NCBI GenBank assembly: GCA_963277665.1
Contig: OY728136.1
Location: 1,978,850,576 to 1,978,914,575 of the forward strand
DNA from: Viscum album
Taxonomy: Eukaryota > Streptophyta > Magnoliopsida > Santalales > Viscaceae
Direction of reading: 5' to 3'
Length of the DNA: 64,000 nucleotides
The position numbers were made by a program, and so were the translations under genes. The notes under the pieces are model-generated. The model was not told where the DNA came from, made no database searches, and saw only the letters and a program-made list of their open reading frames with translations. Below are positions 36,687 to 49,123 of this stretch, piece by piece. Position 1 is the stretch's first letter; every line of letters begins with the position of its first letter.

Positions 36687-38151
36687 TACCCAGGGCTTTA
36701 CCAAGGTGGTAGATGCCCTAAGTAAAAAGGACCCAACAATTCTATGAATGATGAGAATTGAGAAGGATCCAATCATCCTAGACTTGATGAATATGGACAT
36801 GGGAATCATAAATAAGGGAATATCATCAATCACTACACAAATGATTGCTCAACCATCCCTTTTGGAAAGGTTAAAGGATGCTCAAAAGGATTATGTGGGA
36901 ATTCAAGTAAAAGTGGAAGCTATCAAAAAGGGGAAATCCTCGGATTTTAATGTTAATGAAGAAGGAATTGTGCGGGTTGGGAAAAGAATATGTGTTCCAT
37001 CACATACGGAGCTGAAGATGGAACTTTTGGATGATGCACATAGTTCAAATTTATCTATTCACTCAGGGATCACAAAGATGTATCGAGATATCCGAGAACA
37101 CTTTTGGTGGGATAATATGAAGAAGGAGATCACTGAATATACATCAAAGTTCCTGGTGTGTCAGCAAATGAAGGCATAGAGACAAAGTCTAAGGGGATGA
37201 TGCAACCATTACCCATACCAGAATGGAAATTGGAGAACATCAACATGGACTTTTTCATCGGACTTTCGAGGACATCCAAAGGCAAAAATACAATCTGGGT
37301 TTTTGTGGATCATTTTACAAAGACTGCACACTTCATTTCTATTCAGGATTATTTCTCTTTGGATCAACTAGAACTGATATATATCAGGGAAGTGGTAAGG
37401 TTTCATGGAGTACCACTATCTATTGTGTCTAACCGAGATCCACGATTTACCTCTATGTTTTGGAAGAGTCTTCAACATGCTCTGAATATTGAACTGAACT
37501 TCAGTACGGCCTATCATCCTCAAATTGATGGCCAATCCGGGTGGACTATCCAAATCCTTGAGGACATGTTGAGAGCATTCTCAATGGACTTTAATGGAGG
37601 ACGGGATCAACATATTCCTCTATTTGAGTTCTCTTATAATAAAAGTATCCACTCGAGTATCCAAATGGCACCATTTGAAGACCTGTATGGGAAAAGGTGC
37701 AGAACACCGACATGATGGGATGAGGTCGGTGAACGTAAGCTGCTTGGACCAGAAATGGTCGAGGAAATGGTGGATAAGGTGAAAACCATTCAGTAGCATA
37801 TCAAGGCAGCCCAAAGTGGATAGAATAGTTATGCAGATAATCGTCGACGAGACCATGAGTTTAAATTTGGAGACATGGTGTTTCTATACATATCTCTGTG
37901 GAAGAAGGTCATGTGGTTTGGAATGAAAGGGAAGTTTAAGTCCAAGGTACATTGGCCCCTTCTAGATTCTTGATCGTGTCAGGGCTGTGGCCTATCGACT
38001 AGCACTTCCACCTGCCATGGCCAAAGTACATGTTGTCTTTCATGTATCCCTCTTATGGAAGTACATACCGGACCGTTCGCATGTACTCTCTTCTGAGGTG
38101 GTACAATTGGAAGACATACTTTCTTATGAGGAGTAACCAGTGAAGATCTTA
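36687..38151 (+). pseudogene. Gypsy-2 pol remnant: RNase H tail and integrase, with the RT/RNase H core deleted
   Basis: Immediately after the reverse transcriptase start, the sequence jumps to TKVVDALSKKD, the end of RNase H ('ADALSRK'), so about 1.2 kb of catalytic core is missing. The integrase H2C2 region follows: HSSNLSIHSGITKMY with FLVCQQMKA, where the first Cys of CX2C is Phe. A one-base frameshift near 37160-37179 leads into the catalytic core: MDFFIGLSRTSKG, FVDHFTKTAHFI, SNRDPRFTSMFW and HPQIDGQSGWT. The usual catalytic Glu of 'QSER' is Gly (37539-37541). The C-terminal part continues to VSLLWKYIPD near 38050 and PVKIL, where Gypsy-3 interrupts it. It cannot encode an active enzyme. 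Confidence 0.88.
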
Positions 38152-39726
38152 TGTAACTCCCTGACCCGAGCTACCCAGAGTCGGTGCATTATTGTGTAAC
38201 ATTGGCATGATCACAAATGATCAAGTCTCAAAAGACCAATTAGTTTAGTAGCCTTGGAAACACTTGACACATTCATAAGTCATACATTAAATCATAAATT
38301 AAAACAAAACTACAACAACATATTGTCTTCATATCCCCTCATACTATCCCTATAGGTCATTCATAATATACTTCTTCACATCCTGGAAAAATTAAAACAT
38401 TGGAAGGGGTGAGCTCAGATGTTCAGTAAGGAAAACAATATAGTAGAATATTTTATAAATAAACATAAACATTTAAGGAAATGTATAACTAAAAGAAAAT
38501 CCTTTTAAACATGAACTTAAACATAATATGGAAAAGGTAAAATGAGATAATCCCATTTACTTATTCACATGGATATTCTACTAGTCGAATATTCACATGC
38601 AATATCAATAACCACTTTTATAATGATGGAATTCATAATGCCAGACTATCATAACCGCGTATCCAAGGCCTCGGGCCAAGACCACAAATAAGATTTTGTC
38701 AAGGCCTCATGCCAAGACACTAGTTTCTCTCATGAGACCAACCGATGCATCGAGGAGCTATAGCGGGCTCCACCTGTCACTTATTAAGTCCAATGCATTC
38801 CTCATATGAATAGGTTTAGACATATCATAAACCATAACATAATCATATCACATAAAACATGCATAAAGGATACATAAAATTTCCACATTTCAATCACGAG
38901 ATATCAATACAACACATTGATATAATAAAAACACTTTCGAAACCATTTTCAATACCAAAATAATGGAAAATTAAAACATTGTATTTATTTTTCATATAAA
39001 AAGTTATGACTTGTAGAGGAAGCCGAACTCAAATAAAAGTCACGGCGGCGGAGAAGCCATTTTCACCACATACGTAAGAAAAAACATTCCTTTTTTCATT
39101 TAGTAAAAACGATTTGTATAAAAAGATTCCTTTTAAATAAAAGTAAAAGTAAAAGGGGTTTATACACCGTATAAATTAAAGTTGTGTATAAAACCAAATA
39201 TGCCTCAATGAATGGAGATTGAGACGAAGTCCTTACAAAGTTCATTTTTAAAATAAAATAGATATATTATGTGTATTCACTATAAGTACACATAAAGATT
39301 GTAAAAATACAAGATATGACATAATAATATCATGAACTAATTTGAAAGTAGGAGGTTAACCCAAAGAATTGAAATTGGGTTATGAAATTCCCTTACCTCG
39401 TGTCCGACTTGACTCGATCGTTCTTTAACCTCCTGAATAATAAAATAAAGTTAATTTATATTTGCATAAGAACCTTTTTCATGTTCATTATTCCTTTTAT
39501 ATCACTTATTACCTTGTTATGAGCATTATGTAATTATTTAAGTTAATAACGGTCATTTTGTCGATCTTTGGTACTTGAGTCATAAATAAACTTATTATAA
39601 TTACAAGTTGTTCATGTGGTCAAATATCCATTATATACAGAATTATATTAATGGTGTAGATATCATATATATCATATATATCCAGTATATACATGCATTT
39701 ATAATATTTCATAACATTTATAGTTA

Positions 39727-39793
39727 AGAAATGAAATGCACCGTTCATGGAGATGGTAAGCCGTACGTACGCATGAACGCTACATTCATTTCT
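39727..39793 (-). repeat. Conserved LTR hairpin, copy 1 (Gypsy-3 left LTR)
   Basis: Outer arms of about 22 bases (AGAAATGAAATG...GTTCATG and CATGAAC...CATTCATTTCT, about 18 pairing) enclose the self-complementary CGTACGTACG. Gypsy-3 LTRs have one copy each and Gypsy-4 LTRs two. Confidence 0.7.
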
Positions 39794-40490
39794 ATTTCAT
39801 ATTTAATGGAATGAAATTATAATTATATAAAGGTATAATATAATTAATGTATAATAAAATGTATAATACAATTTACTCCATCCTTTATACATCCCACCTA
39901 TGGCATTAACGATTCAAATCACTTTGAGGGGGCAGTAGTCCGCACATCCTAAAATGAAATTATCGCCTTTACCCATAATGGAAATCATAAATTATGCCAT
40001 AAATGAGAAATACAGAAGCATAAGTAAAACATAAACATAATATATATCATATATAAAAATAGTTTCATCATAATGGCCACCATTAGAGGTGTTAAAAGAA
40101 GAATGAACAATCATTGTTTCGTGAGGCAGAAATTTCCCAACCACAGAAATAGTATGTTTTTTAACTATTAGACGAAGGTGTGTGTAAGTGTAAATAAAAT
40201 ACTTCTCATACCAAAATCCTAGTATATTTAGGATACTGGTGTTGTTACAAAATAAATTAATAAAAATATTTTAGGGGGTTGGAGAAGAAAAATAAAACAA
40301 AATAACATAAGAGAAGTCACTACCTTAAAATCGGGTAACACTATTTTATTTGAGCCGAAGGCTTCCTTGGGAAGAGTTCTTCCCAAATTGAGGATTCTAG
40401 GAGTAATATAGGGAAGTTGTGAGAGTATTTGGGCAGAGGTTGGCCGAGATAAATGGCTTGAAGGTGTTAATAAGGTGGTAGCGGTGGGGG

Positions 40491-40500
40491 CCTTTTATAA
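40491..40500 (-). promoter_or_regulatory. Gypsy-3 LTR TATA box (minus strand)
   Basis: TTATAAAAGG on the minus strand, embedded in a GC-richer block shared with Gypsy-4. A donor-like TTTTAAG/GTAGTG lies about 170 bases downstream (near 40322). In the right LTR the matching site would fall beyond the Gypsy-4 insertion. Confidence 0.55.
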
Positions 40501-41854
40501 GAGGAGAGGAGGGGTACTCTTGGAAACTCGTGAAATGTTACATTATTATGAGATTATTTTCAGATTTCAAAGGTCCCAAAATTATATATTTCTAAGATAA
40601 GGTGATAAGGGTTGTAAATATACTCATTTAATAGGTTTTTTGCATGTTTATGTCTTAGATTTTACATTATCGTTTCATTTTATTTAAATCGTTAATTAAT
40701 GAGGTAATCACTGCATCATTATGGTGTCATATTTTTTTTAATTTAATGTATAAAAATTATACAAAAATTATAATGATGTAGGAAATATTTTTAGTTTTCT
40801 AATGAATACTTATAGTCAAAAATATGACTTGTATAACCTCATTTAAAAATTGTTTTTGTAAAACAACTCATGTTTGTGACATTTTTGTTTTAACTTTAAA
40901 TAAAAAGTTATTTATGTCATTTTCCTACCAAATTGGATCCATGGGGTCCCCAAGTTGACCCAAGGATTTTATTGGTCGTCCATGACTCATCCAATATGGG
41001 TAAGACAAGTGTAAAGGTATTTTCATATTTTTATAATAACATTTTTACCTTAAATTTCACTAATTTCCTTTAATCGCGATTAATTAAACTTAAAAGACAC
41101 TATTCACAAAAAATTATTTTAATCCCATTGAACCAATTACAACTTCTTAATGACAACCATGTTTGTAGGATTTTTAAAATCAAATCACAAAAGTAGTTAG
41201 GTTTCATTTAAACAAAAAATTAGTTTTTTAACTACCACTTAGTGGTTTCACGATTCATCAAAAATTGAAGTTTTTCAGAACAATTCCCAAAATTTCACCC
41301 TAAGATATAATTGATATTCCAAATTCAAAAATGATTTCTATTTTACAATATTCCAAACATATATGTTTCATTAATTAATTTTATAATTAATTCTCGCGGT
41401 CATAACAAATAGCGTGTTTTTAAGAAACAATATATATCAAAATATTGACAATTGCTTATGTCCAATTTCAAAGTGAAATTAATTCTAATGACCACCATTT
41501 GATAAAATGGTAAAACTATGTTCTAATTATACTTTAAAACCACTAAATAGTATAATTTTTCACTATAAATTATTTTGATTAAAAAAGTTGTTTTTAAGTA
41601 TTTTTCACTATTCATAAAAATTGGATGTTCTCAGAAAAATACCAAAAATTCCACATAGGCTAATTTCGATATTCCGAATCCAAAAATGAATTCAATTTGG
41701 AAATATAAAATATATATAATTTCAAAAATATGGTATTACCATTCATAATTTCTATTTTGATTGGTCATGGTGTGTTATAATCTCGAACTTGCGTACAAAG
41801 TAAGTTATTGCATTATTGAAATAGAAGCGTATCGTGGAAGATTAGGGTGTTACA

Positions 41855-42430
41855 TTCTCCCATCCTTCAATAAATTGTGTCCTCACAATTTGAAATTTTT
41901 CTTTGAAAATAAAAGGTTGAAAATAGGAAATACCTTTGTGGAAAACCCACATTAGAAAAAGGTTAATAAAAACATAACATTAAAAGAAATAAAGAGAAGT
42001 ACAAAGGTCACCCGAGATAGCCCATACTAGAAATCTATGAAAATATGGATATGGAGGAGAAAAAAACCATCAAGGTATGATGGAGAGTTGTAGAAAACAG
42101 GATTAGGATAAAGTTAACAATAAAAAAATGAAAAACTTTTCATTAGTTAAACAGTCATTGAATCCCCAGTTGGAAAAGATAACCAGCAAAGTTTTTGTTT
42201 TAAGTTACCTTTTATAAAGTTGAGGAATTTATTTAGGAGATTTACTAAGAAATTAAGGGAATATAAATACTTGTCATGTAGACTTTCATTCTTTAATAAA
42301 TTTTTACCACGAACCCATCTTTCACTACAAATGGTAATAGGACTAAAAAATATTCTATTTATCCTAATTGTATAAGGTTATAAATATTAACACATACCAT
42401 TTAGATTAGGAAAACTATTTGTAAGAACCA
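41855..42430 (-). other. Gypsy-3 internal region, distal part without coding sequence
   Basis: No pol domain is present where one is expected. The stretch is homologous to the Gypsy-4 internal region (for example TCACCCGAGATAGCCCATAC near 42010 against 51680). Confidence 0.65.
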
Positions 42431-42545
42431 GGGACTTCCTGTAGGCTAGTGGTAGGTAATAAAGGCCTGTCGCACTATGGTAGTGGGTTCGATTCCTGCA
42501 GCTTTGTCCGACGCAACGGGTTATCCCCCACCCTACAGGTTGTCA
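42431..42545 (+). ncRNA. tRNA-like / SINE-like insert with Pol III boxes (Gypsy-3)
   Basis: An A-box-like TAGGCTAGTGG (42442-42452) and an exact B box, GGTTCGATTCC (42486-42496), are 44 bases apart, as in a real tRNA. GGGAC at the start can pair with GTCC near 42509. It continues TTTGTCCGACGCAACGGG. It is not a clean cloverleaf, so a tRNA-derived SINE fragment is more likely than a working tRNA. It lies opposite in orientation to gag. Confidence 0.55.
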
Positions 42546-42898
42546 TTTTCCTAAAACTATTGTATTATAATATTCCAAAAATAATCTTCAGAGATGTTTT
42601 AACCGTAAACAATACTATCCATGGTTCAACTTAATCCATTCCAACCTATATGGTTATCCAAAATACCTCTGTCCAGAATTTCTCTAAAAGGTCTCTAAAT
42701 TCTAAAATCAATTGTAACCTCAGATTCCCCATACAAAGTAATGTTTTTCTTATTGTCACATACTATAAATATGATTACCTTCATCATATTAAAACCTTAA
42801 TGAAAACAACAAGTACTGTAGTACAATCCTTATATATATCACATTATTCTTATAACCATAAAATAATTCTTGAGTCCGAAAAAACACAAAGAAAATAA

Positions 42899-43965
42899 TT
42901 ATTCAACTTCATCTGTAGTAACAGCATAAGCTTGGCCTTGATCCCTTGGCCTTTTCGGAGGCAAGGTTCCCTGAAGCTTAGGACATTCATTTGCATAATG
43001 ACCCATTTCCCTACAATTGTAGCATTCAACATTGATATCCTCTTTCTTTCCCTTGCAATCACGAGCCTGATGACCTTTTTCTCCACATTTTTAACAAACT
43101 CTCATTCCTTTTAGGAAAGTACTAGGGTGATTTTTCCCACAATTATCACATAATGGAAAATCCTTCTTGCTCTTTTTCCCTTTATCTGTCTCTTGTTCTA
43201 CTGTTCTCTTCTTCTCTTGCATTACTTTATTGTCATAAGACATAGAGAATTCATTTTCTGTCTTGATAGCACACGAGATAATATCTTCATACGATGAGAA
43301 GGATTGTGATACTAAAGCTCGACGGAGAAATGGTTTTAACCCATAAAAAAATGATCAATCTTACACTTTGGGTTATGTATATAATCTGCAGCATACCTCG
43401 CTAACCTTGTAAAGTTGGCCTCATACTTTACGACATTCTCATCCTCCTTTTGTCTCAGACTTTGAAATTGCCTTTCTGTATCTGCTCGATGGTCACGAGG
43501 AAAGTATTTTTCTAAAAATAGATCTTTGAACTCCCTCCATTCCATATTTGATAATTCTTCATCTTCCTTTGTGTTTTGAATCAGCGACCACCATTGATCG
43601 GCATCTTCAGTGAGGCGGTAGACTGCCATGACAACCTTCTCCCTTTCGATACTCCCCAAGGCGTGGAATATTTTCTCTAAGGAGTTTATCCATTGCTCAG
43701 CTATTAATAGATTTGTACCCCCATTAAATGTTGGCGGTTGTTGTCTCATGAAGCGTTCTAACATTGACCCTCCATGTTGTGGATCAGGGTGCTCCATACG
43801 AGTAATGTTATTATACATAACCTGAGGGAGTTGTCCCAATATGGTAATAAGTTGATTAGCACCAGTTGTATCTCCAGATCCACAATAATTATCTTGAGCA
43901 GGAGGGAAATCCCTACACGGAGTGCATGCATTGATACAGTTTCCATTCCTTCCACTAGGCACCAT
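42899..43965 (-). pseudogene. Gypsy-3 gag with three zinc knuckles, nearly intact
   Basis: ATG at 43965 (start MVPSGRNGNCIN), two bases after an acceptor-like TTTAG, as in Gypsy-2 and -4. The gag core is FMRQQPPTFNGG, AEQWINSLEKIF, DADQWW, WREFKDLFLEKYFP and KYEANFTRLARY. The frame is lost by one missing T in the run at 43345-43351 (HFFMG, stop). In the shifted frame it continues with knuckles CDNCGKNHPSTF (last Cys is Phe), one with a stop in position two (43093-43091) and the intact CYNCREMGHYANEC. It ends at a stop at 42901. No pol follows. The similarity to Gypsy-2 gag is obvious (AEQWINS.EKIF). Confidence 0.88.
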
Positions 43966-44448
43966 TTCTAAACAATTGAATAAACTAGATTAGTTTCTGA
44001 ATCAAAATACATAATTCCATACTTGTAAAATACTTAACATAAATTGAGCTATTTATGGATATAATCCATAATCATGAAAATGTTTTCTATGTGGAAGTAT
44101 ATACTCATAACCCTTCATAGTGGTTTGTAAAGAAAATGAGAATTATCCTAAGAATATCCCCCGGGAGTGTCGTAACCAAGAGTGCAGCAAGGCTCATTGA
44201 CGTGCTCCAGTTCCCGTTCGAGTCTAGCTCAAAGCGGTGTTTTTGGGTTGTACCCCTAGGTACATCTGTGCCAGAGCTGCCTCTACCTACTCGTATCCAG
44301 ACAGGGATGTATTGCTCGGAAAACTCACGAAATCTCTATAATACCAAAATTATAGGAAGTTCTTCTATACTAATCCTTATAGTCTATCTTTGGGCTATGT
44401 GCTCTAATCAGAGTTTATCTAAATCTAGCTTCCATGGTTAGTACTAAA

Positions 44449-44465
44449 CTGCCTCTGATACCAAC
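44449..44465 (-). promoter_or_regulatory. Gypsy-3 primer binding site
   Basis: GTTGGTATCAGAGG on the minus strand, directly beside the right LTR; it matches the Met-tRNA consensus. Confidence 0.85.
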
Positions 44466-46555
44466 TATAACTCCCCGACCCCAGCTACCCAGAGTCGGTG
44501 CATTATTACGTAACATTGGAATGATCACAAATGATCACGTCTCGAAAGACCGATTAGTTTAGTAGCCTGGGAAACACTATATACATTCATAAGCCATACA
44601 TTACATCATAAAGTAAAACAAAACTACAACAACATATTGTCTTCATATCCCCTCATACTATCCATGCAGGTCATTCATAATATACTTCTTCACATCCTAG
44701 AAAAATTAAAACATTGGAAGGGGTGAGCTTAGATGCTCAGTAAGGATAACAATATAGCAGAAGATTTTATAAATAAACATAGACATTTAAGGCAATGTTT
44801 AAATAAAACAAAAGCCTTTTAAACATGAACTTCAAAATAATATGGAAAAAGTAAAATGAGATAATGCCATTTACTTATTCACATAGAAATTCTACTGGTC
44901 TAATATTCACATGCAATATCAATAACCACTTTCATAATGATGGAATGCATAATGCCAGACTATCATAACCACGTAGCCAAGGCCTCGTGCCAAGACCACA
45001 AATAAGATTTTGTCAAGGCCTCGTGCCAAGACACTAGTTTGTCTCATGAGATCTACCGATGCATCGAGGAGATTTAACGGGCTCCACTCGTCACTTATTA
45101 AGTCCAATTCATTCCTCATATGAATAGGTTTAGACATATCATAAACCATAACATAATCATATCACATAAAACATGCATAAAGGAAACATAACATTTCCAC
45201 ATTTCAATCACAAGATATCAATAAAACATATTGATCTAATAAAAACACTTTCAAAACCATTTTCAATACCAAAATAAAGGAAAATTAAAACATGGTATTT
45301 ATTTTTCATTTAATAAAAAGTTATGGCTTGTAGAGGAATCCGAAACTCAAATAATAGTCATGGCGGTAGAGAAGTCGTTATCGCCGCATGCGTAAGAAAA
45401 AAACATTCCTTTTGTCGTTGAGTAAAAACTCTTCATATAAAAAGATTCTTTTTGAATAAAAGTAAAAGTCAAAGGGGTTTATACAGATTATAAATGAAAG
45501 TTGTGTATAAAACCAAATATGCCTCAATGAAAGGAGATTGAGACGAAGTCCTTACAAAGATCATTTTTAAAATAAAATAGATCTATTATGTGTATTCACT
45601 ATAAGTACACATAATGAAAGTACAAATACAAGATATGACATAATAATATCATGACATAATTTGAAAGTAAGTGATTAACCCAAAGAATGGAAATTGGGTT
45701 AAGAAATTCCCTTACCTCGTGTCCGACTTGACTCGATCGTTCGTTAACCTCCTGAATAATAAACTAGAGTTAATTTATATTTTATTAAGAACCTTTTCAT
45801 GTTAATTATTCCTTTTATATCACTTATTACCATGCTATGAACATTATGTAATTATTTATTTTAATAACGGTCATTTTGTCGATCTTTGGTACTTGAGTCA
45901 AAAATAAACTTCTTAGAATTACAAGTTGTTCATGTGGTGAAATATACATTATATCCAGAATTATATTCATGATTTAGATTTCATATATATCGTATATATC
46001 CATCATATACATGCATTTATAATATTTCATAACATTTAGAGGTAAGAAATGAAATGCACTGTTCATGGAGACTGCAACCCATACGTACGCATGAACGCTA
46101 CTTTCATTTCTATTTCATATTTAAAGGAATAAAATTATAATTATATAAAGGTATAATATAATTACAGTATAATATAATTTATAATACCATTTACTCCATC
46201 CTTTATACATCCCAAATATGGCATTAACGATTCAAATCACTTTGAGGGGGAGGTAGTCCGCACTTCCTAAAATGAAATTATCTCGTTTACCCATAATGGA
46301 AATCATAATGTATGCCATAAATGAGAAATACAAAAGAATAATTTAAACATAAACATAATATATATCATATATAAAAACAGTGTCATCATAATGGCCACCA
46401 TTAGAGGTGTTAAAAGAAGATTGAACAATCATCGTTTCGTGAGGCAGAAATTTTCGAACCACAGAAACAGTATGTTCTTTAACTATTAGACGAAGGTGTG
46501 TGTAAGTGTAAATAAAATCCTTCTCATGACAACATCCTTGTATATTGAGGATACT
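44466..46555 (-). repeat. Gypsy-3 5' LTR (right copy), truncated by Gypsy-4
   Basis: Corresponds to 38152-40242 of the left LTR, then switches abruptly to Gypsy-4 sequence at 46556. The terminal base pair next to the PBS reads TATA rather than TGTA. Confidence 0.85.
46045..46111 (-). repeat. Conserved LTR hairpin, copy 2 (Gypsy-3 right LTR)
   Basis: Same arms as copy 1. The inner part is changed (ACTGCAACCCATACGTACG), so the inner pairing is weaker here. Confidence 0.65.
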
Positions 46556-47760
46556 TATAAGGCCCCAGCCTTAAACCTTACTTAATCTTGAGTTATTACA
46601 AGATTACACGTTGAGGATCTTTTCAGGTTTAGAGTTTTAGATAATTAGATCATAAAACTTACATTACATTCGACATTTAAACAAAGTGGTTACATAAATA
46701 TAGTATTCATTTTTTTCCCATCAACGAAAACATATTTAAAATAAAACATGGATTCTTTCTTGACACATCCTTGACACTATCATCATATCATGTACCTTTC
46801 CCTTGACCTGTGAAAAACATTTCAAAAAAACTTGGGATGAGCATAAAAAGCTCAGTAAGGGATATAAAAATATGTAAAGGAAACATGAGTTCATATATAC
46901 ATAAGATTGAAATCATACATTACCCATAAAAAATAGGCACTTTAACATACCTCATCAAATCATAAATAAATCATAGAAATCATAAGACATAAAGGTAACA
47001 TGAGGCATTCATAACATTCTTATGTAGGGAGTAAACCTCTTGGTTATGTTTTGAATACCCACCACAGTATATTCCCTAAATCTCTTTGGAGAAACCTTAA
47101 AGTTTCACTCCTTCGCATTAACCAATGCATTGAAGAGCTATATCCGGATCAACCGCCCTTAGTTTATCACGGAACCACCCATCTTCATAATAATTCCCAA
47201 GAACCTCAACATAATCATATCACATAAAACATGCATAAAGGAAACATAACATTTCCACCTTTCAATCATAAGATATCAATACAAAAAATTGATATAAAAA
47301 CATTATGAAAACCATTTTCAATACCAAAATAAAAGAAAATTAAAACATGGTATTTATTATTCTTTTTTAAAAAAAGGCATGGCTTGTAGAGGAAGTCAAA
47401 TCTCAAATAATGGTCATAGCGGTGGAGAAGTCGTTGTCGCCGCATACGTATGACAAAAACATTCCCTTTTGTTGTTTAGTAAACACTTCTTATAAAAAAA
47501 TATTATTTTTGAATAAACATAAAATTCAAAGGGGTTTATATACCATATAAAAGATTGTTGTGTATAAAACAAAATATGCCTCAATGAAAGGAGATTGAGA
47601 CGAAGTCCCATACAAAGATGGTATCCTTGGTTTAAGGATAAATCAATTACATAATTATGCGTGACAAACGAATACAAAAAATATAAGTGGATATTATGTG
47701 TAACACAATCAGAGGTTATTCACACATATTCATAGAATGAAATATTCAAGGAGTACAAGT

Positions 47761-48600
47761 TTATCCCAAAGAATCAAATTTGGGTTAAGAAGTTCCCTTG
47801 CAAAAATTTGACAACCTAACGACGTCACTACAAAATTCAGAAAATGAGTTGATGAGAGATAAAAAGGGTATCTCATCACATGGACATAAAATATAAATAA
47901 ATAAGGATATATAGGAACATATCCCAACATAATAGTATGTGAATTAAAAGTCATAACAAAATAAGTCTTTTAAAAATAGGAGGGTGAAAAGTTCCCTTAC
48001 CAACATGGGTATCTTTCGAAACATACACCACGGGAAAGAAAGACAATACAACATTGATGTAAATACTCATAAATGAAATTATATTACACAATGAGTAAAA
48101 TAATGGTCAGTACATACACCACTCAAAGTCAATTGTGGAAAATGTATCATAAATCTCACGCGAATAAAAGTGAGATGAAAAATCCATTACGAAAACTCGG
48201 CAGCCTAACGACGCCACTTAAAACTTACAAAAATGGATTGATGAGATCAAATAGGGTCTCTCATCATATTAACATAATGTTTACAGAAAGAGGAATATAA
48301 AAGAACATCCCCCAAAATAACAAATAGGAGCTTAAAAGAAGTGACATAAAGGATGGTACTTAAAAAGAAAGAGAGAGGTTAGATCTCTTACGAAAATTTG
48401 GCAGCCTAACGGCGCCACTCAAAACTTCCAAAATGGATTGATGAGAGAGAATAGGGTCTCTAATCATATGAACAGAAGAATTATAGTAAGATTAATATAA
48501 AATAACATCCCAATAAGAAGAAATATGAGCTTTAAAAGGAATGACATAAAAGAGTGTACTTAAAAAGAAAGAGAGGAGTAGGATCCCTTACCTTAAGTCC
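47761..48600 (-). repeat. Internal subrepeats of LTR 1
   Basis: Three diverged units, each with GCAGCCTAACGGCGCCACT-like sequence (CCTAAC at 47815, 48204 and 48415), then a GATGAGAG...CTCTCATC inverted repeat and a CCCTTAC block, which reads as a donor-like GTAAGGG on the minus strand. Confidence 0.7.
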
Positions 48601-48911
48601 AACTTGTCTTGTTTGCTTCTTTATATTTCTGAATAATAAACTTTGGACAATTTATAATTGCTTAAGGAACTACTATAAAGACTATTATTCAGTTAATATC
48701 ACATTTTTTAATGTTAAAATAATTGGTTAATAATATGAGTTCATATCAGATGTTTTTGTTGATGTTTGGTACATGAGTCAAAAATTGAACTTGTTGGAAA
48801 ATAATTTTCCATGTAGTTATAGGTACATCATATCCAGAATAGTATTGATGTTTTAAATATAATATATATGTAGTATATATTCATTTTATACTATTAAATA
48901 TAATTTGGAGA

Positions 48912-48980
48912 TAAAAATTAAAAGCACCGTTCATGGAGATGGTAGGCCGTACGTACGCATGAACGCTACTTTCATTTTTT
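48912..48980 (-). repeat. Conserved LTR hairpin, copy 3 (LTR 1, a)
   Basis: GTTCATG and CATGAAC arms around GGTAGGCCGTACGTACG; the outer AT-rich arm is weaker than in copy 4. Confidence 0.65.
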
Positions 48981-49123
48981 GTCATATTAATGGAATTAAA
49001 ACAAAATGAGAGAGATATATATATGTTATAATTCTAGAATGATATCCATCATTTATATGTAATATATTACATATATATCCATTATATATATTTACTTATA
49101 AAAGTACATAACATTTTGAGATA

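Larger units (their letters stand above)
31845..38151 (+). mobile_element. Gypsy-2: Ty3/gypsy retrotransposon, 5' LTR through integrase, cut by Gypsy-3
   Basis: A + strand element with LTR, PBS, leader, gag, protease and integrase. Its reverse transcriptase and RNase H core is deleted, and it stops at 38151 where Gypsy-3 is inserted. Its 3' end and 3' LTR must lie beyond the window. The LTR start at TGTAGTGACCCG (31845) is chosen from typical LTR form and cannot be confirmed by a second copy. It is the least decayed coding sequence in the window after the Gypsy-3 gag. Confidence 0.8.
38152..41854 (-). repeat. Gypsy-3 3' LTR (left copy, complete)
   Basis: 3703 bp; in minus orientation TGTAACACCC to GGGAGTTACA, canonical TG/CA ends. 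Over the first 130 bases it differs from the right copy at roughly one base in ten by eye. The flank TCTTA (38147-38151) is the expected first copy of a 5-bp target duplication; its partner is outside the window. Confidence 0.85.
38152..46555 (-). mobile_element. Gypsy-3: large-LTR, gag-only Ty3/gypsy derivative inserted in Gypsy-2
   Basis: The left LTR is 38152-41854 (3703 bp). The internal region is 41855-44465 (about 2.6 kb). The right LTR is 44466-46555, truncated by Gypsy-4. The minus-strand direction is shown by the PBS beside the right LTR, gag reading leftward and a purine tract (GAAGGATGGGAGAA) beside the left LTR. No protease, reverse transcriptase, RNase H or integrase is present, so it must rely on another element's enzymes. 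It resembles the LARD class (large retrotransposon derivatives). Confidence 0.87.

Noticed and set aside
42431..42510. A functional tRNA gene
   Set aside because: The Pol III boxes are well spaced, but I could not draw a complete cloverleaf with anticodon arm, and it sits inside a repeated element.
43628..43971. Plus-strand open frames over 43628-43971 and 36139-36438 minus
   Set aside because: They are the antisense of clear gag and protease coding sequence.
47815..48420. CRISPR-like spaced repeats
   Set aside because: Plant LTR subrepeats with unequal spacing (389 and 211 bases), no uniform short repeats and a eukaryotic context.
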